From IMG/VR virus record IMGVR_UViG_3300045996_000364, positions 1 through 37,466 of that record: a DNA stretch of 37,466 nucleotides; one strand, given 5' to 3'. A model generated the notes under the pieces. It was not told the origin of the DNA, did not search any database, and was given only the letters and a program-made list of their open reading frames with translations. Position 1 is the first letter of the stretch; each line of letters starts with the position of its first letter. This DNA comes from a virus. This document shows positions 6,922 through 17,800 of this stretch, piece by piece. The translations under genes were made by a program, and so were the position numbers.

Positions 6922-9900
6922 TTAACTTCCTGCCGCTTGCATTGTACCACTAACACGACTAACTGCGTCACCATCACCTGAAACATATGTGTTGCGCCAT
7001 ACAAAGCGAAACTCATAATCAACACCATTAGTGAGTCCTGTTTTTGTTTGCGATACAGATATGTTACCGTGGAACTCAGAATAACTACCGTCGCCAAGGT
7101 CGAAAGTTTTAGCATCTTGAGTGCTAGCGACTTCGGTAGCAATATCTGCAAAGCTACCGCCAACAGTTCGCCATTGCCATTTACCATAAGCACCGTTACG
7201 GCCAACTGTTCCACCGGGAGAACGCTGGAAGGTAATGGGTGCAGTACATGCTACCTGTCCATTAGGTCCAGCGCGAGCAGTAAGAGTAGCACTAACTGCA
7301 TTAGTTAGGTCGTAAGTCTGAGAGTTATTGGTAGTACCTAGCTGCGTAGTAGTAACTGTGGTAGCACCAGAACCACCGCTAGTTGTAGGCGGGTCGTCAA
7401 TACGAATCACTTTGATATCATAAGCACGTTGGATACTTTGATAGGTAGCTGTTAGACGAATAACGCTTTCTAATGCTAATGTTGAGTCATTAGGTCCAGT
7501 TAATGATAGAACTAAAGTACCAGTACCAGATGTAGTAAAAGTAACATTGCCGCTAATTAGGGTCGCGGCCCAAGTTACTCCGCTCGTTAAGTCTACCCCA
7601 TTTCGCCTAAGTATGTAACCTAGTGACTTAGGGAACTGTCCTGATTTTGGGGTACCAGTAACGCTAGCAAAGATATTAACTGGATTATCACCAACAATAT
7701 TAGCGTCAACTGTAGCATTACTTTCAGGCAAACCAGTTCCGCCTAGCGCCGCCCAATTAGTGATGGTGTAAGGTTCAAACTGGATATCACGCCAACCAGA
7801 ACCAAGCGAATGTTGAATTGTCTTGGCATAAAGAAGCTGACCTTCAGCTACTTGGTGAGTGACGACCGCATTACCATTGATACAATAGTGAATCTGTCTT
7901 CCGTCATAGAGAACAGAACAAGTGTCGGTATTGACGATGTTGCTTTGTAGTACGCCAGTGGTAGCACCTTCACGCCATGTAGCAGTCGTTCCGTTAAGCT
8001 GAATAGCGTAAGCGATACGTTCTTCATACGGGGCTGTGTCAGCATTGTTAAGGTGTGTTGCTAGTGCTAAACCAATAATCTGATTACCAGTGTTGGTAAG
8101 TGACCGGCCCTGTACAATGGCCGTACCGGGGAACGCATTACTCGGCCAAGCAAAGCTACGCCAGTTGGTAGTTAGAGCAGTAGTTACTTCGACTCTGTTA
8201 CCAATGATGGTAGTCTTAGATGCCTCTCCCCCGGCAGAAGTAAAAGCGATTAGACTTGTACCCGCACCATCAGATGGTCTACCAGTACCAGTAACATCAG
8301 GCCAGTTAGCAAGCTGTGCGTCACGCTCACTAATCAGTCTAGCTAGTGTCTCTATTTCCTTACTATAAACCTTCTGGCGACCCATAAGCATAAAGCGGCC
8401 AAGGTCATTAACATCACCACGTACAATCATTGGTGAGCGAATTTGTATTGAACCAGAAGTTGTCGAATCATATCCAGTTAGAAAGCTGCTTGCTCCGACT
8501 GCCGGGTAGACTTCCATTTGAATTGTTGTATTGTTAGCGTTAGTTGTAAAAGTACCCCAAACTAACCAATCATCACCAAGGTCCAAGATACCAAAGGCGC
8601 TAGCGTTACCATCAGCATTAATGACTTCACCAGTGCTAGTATCGAATGGTATATCAACCTGTTTTGTAGTGCCTCCAACACCAATAACACGCATCAATGG
8701 GAATCGAGTAGTTTTCGCAGTGCTATCCTTCTTGCAAACCAAACCAAAACTATACTGATTTGCTCCTGCTTGTGACTTAGCACGTGAAACAATCTGCCAG
8801 TTAGTACCTGTATCAGTTAGTTGGGTATATACACCTACCGTTGAATTAGTAGTAGTGCTAGTCCAATTGGTAGGAAAGTTTTGGTCGTCAAAGAAATGAC
8901 GGTAGATAAGGGTATCCTTATCGAAGTCATTCCACAGCACGACTTCACGAACGCTAACAAAGTCTATCTCACCAGTAAAAGCAGAGGGGACAGCAAAACG
9001 CATTGCTGTAGGAGTAGCTGGCGCTGCTAGTATCTCAGTATATACCCCTGCTGCTGAGCGAGTTGTTCCATTCGTCGTCCCGCCACCGATAAGGTCTACT
9101 CTAACTGAACCACTAGTATAACTTGTAATACTATACGTAATTTCGTAACTCTTTCCCTGAACCATTCCCGAAAAGGATTGTGTTAGGTCGCCAGTTGCAG
9201 CGGCACCAAAGGCTCTACCACTAGAGATAGACCATCCTGTACCAGTAGTCCATCCAGTAGCACTATCGAAATCAACGTTACCTAGAAGTTCAATTGTTCC
9301 TGTAACATAGCTATTAAGTAGATTTGACCAATTAGTACGAGCAGTAGTAAGAGCACTTGTGCTAAGAGCAAGGGTAGTAGCTCTTGAGAAAGCTTGAGCG
9401 TAGCGGTTTTCTAGGCTGTTATGTACTTCTTGAAGTTGTCCAAACTTCTCGCCCGCAGATAGAACATCATCATTAGAAATAACGTTTAGAATTTCAGTAT
9501 TCTGAATCGCTTCCGTGCCTACTAGCTCAGCAAGATTGTCGGGAATATTGTTGAGGTCGGTACCCCAAGTAGCACCAACAGTTGCAAAGTCGGCGGGCCT
9601 ACCGGTTCCGGTAATCTCTGCCCAAACATTAATATCTCCAACAGCCAGAGTACCAACAATATCACCAGTAAAGGCGACTTGGTTAGTAGGCCGATAGGGG
9701 TTTTCAGAAGCAAGTGAGGGCTTTATAGCAGTACTATAAAGAACACCCGTTGAAGAAAAAGAAGTGTGAACGCGCTTGAAAGCTCGAACATAAAATGTGT
9801 AGTAATCAGTAGCAGGAATTCCCTTGAAGATGATTGCTCTTTTATTCGGAGCTAAGAGTGTAACATCTTCGGCAGAGGGAGTAGTGCCAATAATATAAGC

Positions 9901-12900
9901 CGCGTTTGACGTAGAGTTATAAGCAATAATTTCAAAACCATCAATGGTACTTTCGGTACCACTCCAAACCCATTCAAAAGATACATTGGCCGACCCATCA
10001 GGATTAAGGGTATGGTCTACTGCTGTACCATCGGAAGTAATAGATGGAGCAGTCATAGTTGGGTTAGAGATAGTAAAGAAGATTGTTACCCAATTGGAAA
10101 TTGCGCCGGTAGAATTCTCGGCACGAATTCTTGCCTCATGTGCGCCAGCGGGAAGGTCGAACAAATCAAACTTGGTTTCGCTACAAATCCCCTTATCAAT
10201 CCACTCTGTAGTACCGTCAAGATAAACCTGTACGCGATGAATAGGCGATACTGGACCAAGCGCACTGTCACCGAGAGTCCATGAAAGCTGTCCGTTGGCA
10301 GTAAAGTTTACTTTATCGAGAGTCCATGTAAGACTTGTAGGAGATACTAGAGTAGCAGCAGCCGTAATAACTTCATGGTCTACACTCGGAGCGCTATTTA
10401 CAAGAGCCCTATAGCCTTTATCATTGAAGGCCACTACCTTGAGCGATACCTTAGCTCCTTCCTGTAGAGGAAGCATGAATGATGTAGTGTTTAGTACCGT
10501 ATTTAGGAAAGAATATTCGGCACCGTTGATGCTCATGTAAATATCAGCACCACCGTAGTTAAGAATTTCACCCGCTTGCCATGACAAAGTAGCCATAGTG
10601 CCAGTGCCAGTACGAATAGGCTCTGGAACTAGTGATAAGCCAGTAACATGGGAAGGTGTCTTAGGTGGAGATACAGCAGGGGCCGGAATAACAGTTTCCG
10701 GCGCTGAGTAGACAAGCTCGTTATACTCACCAAAGGTAAGTGTTCTACGCTCAATACCGTCGCCTGAGATTGACCTTAAGCGATAGGGACGCTTGACGGT
10801 AGTATTGACTCCGAACATGTAGTTTGAGTAGACATTGGGAAGAGCGCTAAAGGCAGAGCTAACAGTGATAACCTTTGTTGTGCCGGGGCTATTGGTTACT
10901 GTACGCTCTTCGATAACATCAACGTCCCAAAGCGTAGCTGCCTGAGGAACAGCACTTATGTTCCCATCAATAGTAATTTGAGCGTTAGTACCACTTATAA
11001 AGACATAATCTACAATAGCAGCTTCATCACCGTTAGCTAGCTTAATTCTCTTTAGCTGGTCAGCAGTCCAGCTAGTGTTACTTAAGTTAGTAACGTTAAA
11101 GGTCTTACCAGTTATAAGACTAACATCACAAGTTGCTCGCTGTAACGTGTCGTGAACAACAAGTAGCGAATAAGTAGTTGCAGCTTCAATTGTTACATCT
11201 TTGTCGAGAGTAAGGTTGGTCGTGGAAGTAACGGCTGCTAAACGTCCGCTAGTCCCCCATTCAACCATGTCATGCTGAATAAGAGCTACATCGCCAAGTG
11301 TAAGACCGATAGCTTCTACAGGCGCATCGAAAGTAACAACGCGCCTAGCTAGGCGGTTGTTGTAAAGCTGATACCAAACCTCTTTCTGTGCCTGAGTGAA
11401 GTTATCCACTCCGAACAAGTCATACTGAGCAGTCTTTGGAATCTCTCCTGACTGTGCAGCAACAGGGTCAGCGATTCGGATGGTCTTCTTCTTATTCCTA
11501 TCATCCTTGTCGTAATAGGAAACCTCAAACTCATTAGCTCTGTCAGCTAATGGAAGGTAGGAGATACTGAAGCTGTCTTTGTAGATGTTACCGGGACCAA
11601 AAAGCATAGCCGGTTGTGTTGGCTTATCAATCGCAACAGAGAGCTTGGTACCAATACGCACCGGCATTGCTCGGCCAACACGATAGACTTGCTGTAGTGC
11701 ATCCCACAGCGAAGTCATTTCATCAAAGACACCGTTGAACTTTAGACCCTCGCTTGCACAATATGACCGCCACTTAACGTAAGCAGGATAATCAATAGTA
11801 ATTTTATCTCTCAGTGAGCCTCTACGTTCACTGATTAGCATGTCTAACACAATGTCAGCAGGGTTATCACTCCATTGAGTAGCAGTAACCGTACCATTGT
11901 TATCGTAGATAGGAACCTTAACACCTTTGACCTTCCAAGTGACATTAGGAATGCCGCTAAGTTGGTCGGTCATTTTTGCAACGAACCAACCAGTAGCAAC
12001 GCTACGCAATGCTACCTTGGTGTCTTGAATTTCACCAACATCTGTTAGGTGAATGTCGTCCATGATGTTCTGAGCAGTAGAATCAGCGCTTGTTCGTCTA
12101 CACCGGATATGATAGCGACCACGAACTAGAGTAGGAGTACGATAAGTCTTACGGATAGCCTTTACTCGTTTATCCCGATACGTAACGCTTGTGACCGCAC
12201 TAGAGCCACCGGAGCCGGGAGCAACAGCAGGGCCTAAATAGCCAGTAGCTAGAACAACGCCACTTCCTGTAACTCTAAAGTCGTAGGTACCGGAAGGTAA
12301 GGTAACGTCAGTTACACGAACAGGATATGAAGTACTGTAAGTATAGGTGGGCGGCTCAATGCTGTAAGACTCATAGTATCGGTCCCCGCCACTAAACGTA
12401 GCCTCACTAACGTAGGTAGTAGTAACTTCATTGAATGTTTTAATGTTAGTCCAAGTATTAGCGCCCGCAGGACTGTACTCAAGGGAATACGTAGCCTCGC
12501 CATTAAGAACGCCAGCACCGGCTTGAGCTTGGGTAGAAATGCTAAACTGAGTTGCTGTAGGAGAAGAACCACTGAAGACAGTATATCCGTCAGTGATAGA
12601 ACCTTGGACACCTACGTTCGTCCAAGTAGCAGTACCATAAGGGGCATATTGAATTTCAACTGTAACGCTCTTGTACTCTTTATCACCATCGTCTGTATCA
12701 ATTTCACAAAGACCATTGGGAAACAAGAAGTTCAACTCAATAGCATCAACATCGTCCGTTGTAGTGTACTCAGTATAAGTAGTGCTAAGCTTATCTTGCC
12801 GAAGGAAGTGAGCCTTAGAGGAAGGAAATCTGGTGTTAATAGCGTCAGTAAGTGTTCCAATAGTATAGCCCCACTCAACTGCCTTATAATCAGTGATTGG

Positions 12901-13557
12901 AAGCTCGTTAATCTCAGGATTTCCAACAACGGAATCAATCTCACCATCAGAAAGCACACAGCGACCGTAAAGGTATTGGTCGTCACCAACGTTCTTAGTG
13001 AATACGTCTACGTAGTTACCAGCAACTTGGAACTGTCCATACACAACCGGTAAGGTAATACCTTCTCTGGCAGTATTCTTAGCACCATCATAACCGTAAG
13101 ACTGTCCGTCATCCTCGCCCACCTTCATCTTAGGAACGGTTGGGCCTAAAGCCATGTTGACCAAGAAGGAACCGATTGCTACAGTAGCAGCGAAAGCAGC
13201 AGCAAATGTTGCACCAGTTAGACCAAGGCCAACAGGACCAAGGGCAATAGCAGCAACCACAACAACAGCAATAAGAGCAACAAGGCGAAGGATATCTTTA
13301 GCGCCACCGCCGCGAGGAACACACACAACAGAGATAACATCATTGGCCGCAGGAACAACTTCAGTGTAGTCAGCTTCCTCAATTGGAACGCCATTGAGTC
13401 CAATACGCCAAGAACATTCCTCAGGAAGGCCCTCAATGTAATGGTCTAGTGACTTGCCGCTATCGTAGACTAGTTCCTCCCGAACAACCTTTGATAGGTC
13501 GAACGGGTTGTAGACTAAGGCTACTTTAACTGTTTCGTCGGCTTCAATTACGTCCAT
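6922..13557 (-). CDS. Tail tip / host-specificity protein (I/J-like fusion), 2211 aa
   Basis: This very large tail-tip protein corresponds to lambda gpJ and probably determines host range. Residues 1-80 form a small beta-rich domain ending in a GGG linker; 87-140 are strongly hydrophobic (VALIAVVVVAAIALGPVG and ATFAAAFAATVAIGS), as in gpI-type assembly proteins, so an I-like part appears fused to J. From about 165 the J-type core follows (GITLPVVYGQFQVAGNY), then hub domains, fibronectin-III-like modules (roughly 960-1230), and a Gly/Thr/Ser-rich C-terminal half with jelly-roll-like, possibly glycan-binding segments. Lambda gpJ is 1132 residues, so this one is about twice as long, the excess being distal. 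Its start overlaps the NlpC/P60 gene by 10 bases. Confidence 0.88.
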   Translation of the reverse strand: MDVIEADETVKVALVYNPFDLSKVVREELVYDSGKSLDHYIEGLPEECSWRIGLNGVPIEEADYTEVVPAANDVISVVCVPRGGGAKDILRLVALIAVVVVAAIALGPVGLGLTGATFAAAFAATVAIGSFLVNMALGPTVPKMKVGEDDGQSYGYDGAKNTAREGITLPVVYGQFQVAGNYVDVFTKNVGDDQYLYGRCVLSDGEIDSVVGNPEINELPITDYKAVEWGYTIGTLTDAINTRFPSSKAHFLRQDKLSTTYTEYTTTDDVDAIELNFLFPNGLCEIDTDDGDKEYKSVTVEIQYAPYGTATWTNVGVQGSITDGYTVFSGSSPTATQFSISTQAQAGAGVLNGEATYSLEYSPAGANTWTNIKTFNEVTTTYVSEATFSGGDRYYESYSIEPPTYTYSTSYPVRVTDVTLPSGTYDFRVTGSGVVLATGYLGPAVAPGSGGSSAVTSVTYRDKRVKAIRKTYRTPTLVRGRYHIRCRRTSADSTAQNIMDDIHLTDVGEIQDTKVALRSVATGWFVAKMTDQLSGIPNVTWKVKGVKVPIYDNNGTVTATQWSDNPADIVLDMLISERRGSLRDKITIDYPAYVKWRSYCASEGLKFNGVFDEMTSLWDALQQVYRVGRAMPVRIGTKLSVAIDKPTQPAMLFGPGNIYKDSFSISYLPLADRANEFEVSYYDKDDRNKKKTIRIADPVAAQSGEIPKTAQYDLFGVDNFTQAQKEVWYQLYNNRLARRVVTFDAPVEAIGLTLGDVALIQHDMVEWGTSGRLAAVTSTTNLTLDKDVTIEAATTYSLLVVHDTLQRATCDVSLITGKTFNVTNLSNTSWTADQLKRIKLANGDEAAIVDYVFISGTNAQITIDGNISAVPQAATLWDVDVIEERTVTNSPGTTKVITVSSAFSALPNVYSNYMFGVNTTVKRPYRLRSISGDGIERRTLTFGEYNELVYSAPETVIPAPAVSPPKTPSHVTGLSLVPEPIRTGTGTMATLSWQAGEILNYGGADIYMSINGAEYSFLNTVLNTTSFMLPLQEGAKVSLKVVAFNDKGYRALVNSAPSVDHEVITAAATLVSPTSLTWTLDKVNFTANGQLSWTLGDSALGPVSPIHRVQVYLDGTTEWIDKGICSETKFDLFDLPAGAHEARIRAENSTGAISNWVTIFFTISNPTMTAPSITSDGTAVDHTLNPDGSANVSFEWVWSGTESTIDGFEIIAYNSTSNAAYIIGTTPSAEDVTLLAPNKRAIIFKGIPATDYYTFYVRAFKRVHTSFSSTGVLYSTAIKPSLASENPYRPTNQVAFTGDIVGTLAVGDINVWAEITGTGRPADFATVGATWGTDLNNIPDNLAELVGTEAIQNTEILNVISNDDVLSAGEKFGQLQEVHNSLENRYAQAFSRATTLALSTSALTTARTNWSNLLNSYVTGTIELLGNVDFDSATGWTTGTGWSISSGRAFGAAATGDLTQSFSGMVQGKSYEITYSITSYTSGSVRVDLIGGGTTNGTTRSAAGVYTEILAAPATPTAMRFAVPSAFTGEIDFVSVREVVLWNDFDKDTLIYRHFFDDQNFPTNWTSTTTNSTVGVYTQLTDTGTNWQIVSRAKSQAGANQYSFGLVCKKDSTAKTTRFPLMRVIGVGGTTKQVDIPFDTSTGEVINADGNASAFGILDLGDDWLVWGTFTTNANNTTIQMEVYPAVGASSFLTGYDSTTSGSIQIRSPMIVRGDVNDLGRFMLMGRQKVYSKEIETLARLISERDAQLANWPDVTGTGRPSDGAGTSLIAFTSAGGEASKTTIIGNRVEVTTALTTNWRSFAWPSNAFPGTAIVQGRSLTNTGNQIIGLALATHLNNADTAPYEERIAYAIQLNGTTATWREGATTGVLQSNIVNTDTCSVLYDGRQIHYCINGNAVVTHQVAEGQLLYAKTIQHSLGSGWRDIQFEPYTITNWAALGGTGLPESNATVDANIVGDNPVNIFASVTGTPKSGQFPKSLGYILRRNGVDLTSGVTWAATLISGNVTFTTSGTGTLVLSLTGPNDSTLALESVIRLTATYQSIQRAYDIKVIRIDDPPTTSGGSGATTVTTTQLGTTNNSQTYDLTNAVSATLTARAGPNGQVACTAPITFQRSPGGTVGRNGAYGKWQWRTVGGSFADIATEVASTQDAKTFDLGDGSYSEFHGNISVSQTKTGLTNGVDYEFRFVWRNTYVSGDGDAVSRVSGTMQAAGS

Positions 13558-13922
13558 TTATAACAACCCAATAGTCTATGCGCCCATGATATTCCTAAGC
13601 GCTCAATCGTAACTCCGTTGGTAGCTTCCCATGTGTGGATAAAACTATCATCGCCAATGTAGTAAGCGACATGCGAACCATAACCTTTAATGCTAAAGAG
13701 AAGGACAGCCCCAACTTCTAACTCGCAAGGAGTCCATTTCTGTTTCTCTAGGGCTATAAGGTCATGGATTTCGCTAAGGAAGCTAGGAGAATTAAAATCA
13801 GGAAGTTCAATCCCCTGAAGTTCTTTGTATAATAGCATAACTAAACCATAGCAGTCTAGTTCATTGTAATCTCTACCACCATATTTGAAAGGGATACCAA
13901 TGTATTTACTGTAGTCAGTCAT
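13548..13922 (-). CDS. NlpC/P60-family tail assembly peptidase (K-like)
   Basis: This 124-residue NlpC/P60 domain protein matches the C-terminal half of lambda gpK. Seen: YIGIPFKYGGRDYNELDCYG with nucleophile Cys24, SHVAYYIG with His84, and FIHTWE with His96 as the third residue. Such proteins are cysteine peptidases of the cell wall carried at the tail tip and may open peptidoglycan during DNA entry. The JAMM peptidase half found in lambda gpK is absent. It starts at the stop of the L-like gene (one-base overlap) and runs into the J-like gene. Confidence 0.88.
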   Translation of the reverse strand: MTDYSKYIGIPFKYGGRDYNELDCYGLVMLLYKELQGIELPDFNSPSFLSEIHDLIALEKQKWTPCELEVGAVLLFSIKGYGSHVAYYIGDDSFIHTWEATNGVTIERLGISWAHRLLGCYKWT

Positions 13923-14542
13923 TACATAAGGTCATTCAAGCCGGGGAAGCCACCAAAGTTAATCTCATTATCGTGAGCAATACAACCATTAGGCCCGTCC
14001 CTAGTGAAGTCACAAGTGGGAAGAGCGCCCGCATACTTGCAACGAGTCCCCTTGTACTTCCAAGCACATCTATTTCTAAACTGGCGAAAGTTGGGGAAGC
14101 GCTGTGCAACAGCACTTTCGACACCTAGATTGAAAGAAACAACGTAGTCCGATACCGAGGCGTCTACTACTAGAAAGGTTTCTTCCATTTCAGGTGCGCC
14201 ATTTAGGGACTCTTCATGCACTACATAAAGAGTAACTTCACTCTTAACCAAACCGTCATATGTATCTACATAAGTAGAAAGGGTGCGGGTCTGGTCTTGC
14301 GCTCTAAGTGAAACAGTAGGCTCCGATTGCTGCTCAACTTTAATATCAAGCTCAAAGTTAGCGGCAACAAACAAGTTACCTTGGAAGGTAACGTTCTCAC
14401 TATTCCTTGCGAAGCGAAGAGTAGTTACGGTAGCACCAGCAGAGTCTTTAACGTCCACCTTGAAGAGTAGAAGGAATGTCTTGTCACTTTCAATCTTATT
14501 CTTGTCAACAACCGTAGATAAATTCAGGTGCTTAGCGCCCAT
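13922..14542 (-). CDS. Minor tail tip protein, lambda L-like, four Cys (Fe-S candidate)
   Basis: This 206-residue protein corresponds to lambda gpL and its relatives. The N-terminal 140 residues are beta-rich; the C-terminus has four cysteines, Cys159, Cys168, Cys177 and Cys187, in the family arrangement (RCAWKYKGTRCKYAG, then TCDF and GCIAH). Lambda gpL-type proteins are reported to coordinate an iron-sulfur cluster through such cysteines, so this protein probably does too. It sits between the M-like and K-like genes with one-base overlaps on both sides, as in lambda. It helps build the tail tip on which the tape measure and tube assemble. Confidence 0.87.
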   Translation of the reverse strand: MGAKHLNLSTVVDKNKIESDKTFLLLFKVDVKDSAGATVTTLRFARNSENVTFQGNLFVAANFELDIKVEQQSEPTVSLRAQDQTRTLSTYVDTYDGLVKSEVTLYVVHEESLNGAPEMEETFLVVDASVSDYVVSFNLGVESAVAQRFPNFRQFRNRCAWKYKGTRCKYAGALPTCDFTRDGPNGCIAHDNEINFGGFPGLNDLM

Positions 14543-14895
14543 TACACTTCCTCAATAATGATATCGGTAATATTCCACCTTCGATTTGTACCGAAACCCT
14601 TGTATTCATACTTAGGCATTTGCTTAAACCTACAGTTGACTACTACTGCCGCTACCGGAATGGTGTAGTTAAATGCTTTGTACGTGCCATGTTGGTTTAC
14701 GAATGTCTCGAAAGTTTCCTTGTCCGTATTGGAGAGGTCAGTGAAGCCAGTCGTCCAAGAGCGTCTAGGGGTACGAGTATGGCGTGGTCTAGTGAGTACA
14801 TAACCACCTTCCATATCAGAGCGAATACCAACGTCTTCTTGCTCAAAGCCGAAGTGTTCTGCATCCTGTTTACTTGCTAGTGGAAAATCTGCCAT
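14542..14895 (-). CDS. Minor tail protein, lambda M-like
   Basis: This 117-residue protein lies in the position of lambda gpM, immediately after the tape measure. The pattern SWTTGFTDLSNTDKETFETF followed by FKQMPKYEYKG-x-NRRWNITDIIIEE is typical of small beta-barrel tip proteins (Phage_min_tail family). It starts one base inside the tape-measure stop and ends one base inside the L-like start. It should close the distal tube end during tip assembly. Confidence 0.83.
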   Translation of the reverse strand: MADFPLASKQDAEHFGFEQEDVGIRSDMEGGYVLTRPRHTRTPRRSWTTGFTDLSNTDKETFETFVNQHGTYKAFNYTIPVAAVVVNCRFKQMPKYEYKGFGTNRRWNITDIIIEEV

Positions 14896-17800
14896 TATCT
14901 CTTCACCATTGTACTTAGTGCATCCCTAATTGGGCCAGCAGTGGACATTTTCTTGAGAATGATATTCTCAACCCACTTCTCACCATCAAACTTAGGCGGC
15001 TGACGTTCAACTTCAGCTTGTACACCTGTTTGGTTTACCACGTTAACTTGTACGTTGCTACCTTTATTCATTCCTCCAAGTGCTTTCATTTGTTCTTCTG
15101 TAAAGACACCTTCGCCCTTCTCTGCAATGATAGGAACTTCGTTGTCACGTAGACCAATGATGCCGCCTGTGTGATAGCGCTGAGCAAAAGCGAATGTAGC
15201 AGGGTCAATGCTTCTGTAGAAGCGAGCGGTACCACCAGCAATCATGCCACCGTGTCCACCACCAAAGGCGTCACCACCCCAACCAGAACCAGCAGTAGCA
15301 CCTAAATCAAACTCACCCATGGTAGTCCAATCAGTACCACCGCCACCACCACCACCTGAGAAGCCAAGGGCAGAGAGAATAGCTTTAGCAATAAGACCAC
15401 GAATGATAATCATTAGTAGCTGCTTAAGAATTGTCTTCACGAAATCCTTGAAAGCAAACTTACCTTCAGCAAGACTAGTAATGAAGTTATCCATAGCGCC
15501 CGTAAGAACGCCGCCCATAGTTCTACCTAGGTCGTCAAAGTCAGCCTTGGCACTCTTAGCCCAATCAATCATGGGACCGGCCATGCCGCCCCACTTGTCG
15601 CGCATAGCTTGCTCTTCCTTAAGGATTTGCAATCTACGCTCTAAGTACGGAATAGCCTGAGCCGCTAGCTGGTCGGCTTCGGTTTGAGCTTGTTGCTTGC
15701 GCTGGCCTAGAACGACAATTTCAGCGCCAATTGCTTCAACGGCTTTGTTGTCACCTTCTTCTTGTGCTTTCTTTAGGCGAGCTTCTGCTTCCTCTAAGGC
15801 AACGATAGCATCGTTCACCGCCTGTGTAGTAGCAGTGCGGTCAATGATACGCTTTGCTGTATTTAGAGCGTCTTCGTATTTCTTGTATTCAAGGTCAGCT
15901 TCGTACTGTTCCTGCTGTCTAGGACTACGCCAAGAAGCATCATATTCGTCGTTCCTTTCCTTAGCTTCCCTTGCTACTTCAAGTAGTAGTTCAGCTTCCT
16001 TGGCACGTACAGCATCATCAATAGCATTCTTAAGCTCTTTGTACTGGCGAATCTGGTCTTCAGTAGCGCTACCTGATTTGATACGTGACTCAATAATAGC
16101 TAGCTCGGCACGATATTCGCGCTCTAGTGATTCCTTGTAGTGCTTGGATTGGAGACTGACAGACTCATAACCAAGTGATAGGTCTTCAAAGCCTTCCGCA
16201 GTCTTAGCATTTGTTTCAGCGTATTCATCGCGTAATGCAATGATAGCTTCCTGAACCTTAATGCTCTTCTTAATCTCACGCTGATTGTCCTGTTCAGCCC
16301 GCATGAGCTTCTTAAGACTCTCTTCGTCCTTTTGCTGTGCGGAAATCTTCTCAGCTTCAGCTTGTGCAGCTTCACTGTCAAACGGAACATCTTCGTTATT
16401 GACTAGGTTAGTGTATTGGTTCCAAAGCTCTTGCGTCTGAACGAATTCATTCTCAAAGCGCCGACGAGAACCTTCTAGAGGGTCGCGCTTTTCGCCCGCA
16501 CCTTTCTTCTTCCCACCCTTTTTATCATCACCGCCAGCGTCAATCGAAACGTTAGGTGCATTAAGTGCTTCGCCACCTTGTAGGTACGAGTCTCTATCAC
16601 CAATCCTCTGTTCGATTAGAGCATCTAGTGCGGCTTGCTCGGCAGGGTTCTTAGCGTTCTTTCTGGCGTTAGTAAGTCGAGTGATATCCCGCTGTGCATC
16701 CTGTGCTAAGGCAGCGTTCTTTTGCTTCTCTAGCTCTAGGCCCTTCTTACCGTCCTGAGATACATTCCCATCGGCCATAAGCTTGTTGTATTTAGCTCTG
16801 GTAGCAGCATACGGGTCTTCTCTGGAATACATGTCGGTATAGTGTTGACTAACCGCAACTCTAGTAGCAGCAATAGTATTGGCGTTCTTCATATTGAAGC
16901 CCTTAACGCCAATCGCTAGCTCACGCCTTTTCTGAGCAAGCTGTTGTGGAGTATACTTAATAAAGGCAGCGCCTCTATCTCCTGCATTTCCACCTACCCA
17001 ATAACCACCATCGTCAACCTTCTTTTTATCAGCAAGTAGACGCGCTCTTTCCTTCTTTGCTTCTCCCGCCTCTGACCATGCACCACCTTGTTCAGCATGG
17101 TCTAGGAGCGCTTTATTCTTCTGAGCCGCTGACTGTGCATTTAATGCACGAACAACACCCCAAATAGCACCAGCAAGAGCAAGAGCAATACCAATAGCGC
17201 CAGCCATTCTTAATGCAATAGCACCAATACCCATAGCAGCAGCAGCACTAGCACTCTTTGCAATGCCTAGTGACACTGCGAGGCTTCTCATTGCAGTACT
17301 AAATCGACCAGTTACTAGCGCAGCCGCACCAGCCCGACCAATGAAGACATTCATCAGGGCGATGATACCCTTCAGAGCCATGCCAAAGACGCGCATAACG
17401 CTTAGCAGGGTACCAATGACAAGCTTACCACCCCACATTACAGCGAAGATTTTAGCCGCTGTTACAATCTCTGTGCGCCACTCATAAGCAATCTTGATTG
17501 CCTTAACGAACATGTTGACAACAGCCTTCATTGAATTCTCAACACCAATGGCGAAGTTAACGCCAGCGGGAGAATTCAAGAATACCATTAGACCCTGAAT
17601 CTGATTCTTTAGTGTTTCAATGAAGCTAGTCTTACCGGGGCGATGCTCCATATTAGCAACGAAGTTCTGCCAAGCGGTACCTAATCTTGCCAATAGGCCG
17701 CTCCAAGTCTTCATCATTGAAAGAGCAGCACCACGGTGTTCATCATTAAGCACCGCAAGCATCTTAGCAATAGCTGACCTTGCTTCTACAGTACCCTTCT

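Noticed and set aside
12523-13053. Plus-strand open frame of 176 codons opposite the J-like gene
   Set aside because: No recognisable protein features and it conflicts with a clear, conserved-looking J N-terminal region on the other strand.
15244-16140. Two plus-strand open frames opposite the tape measure gene
   Set aside because: Pro/Ser-rich mirror of the tape-measure coiled coil and poly-Gly; no ribosome binding site or domain.
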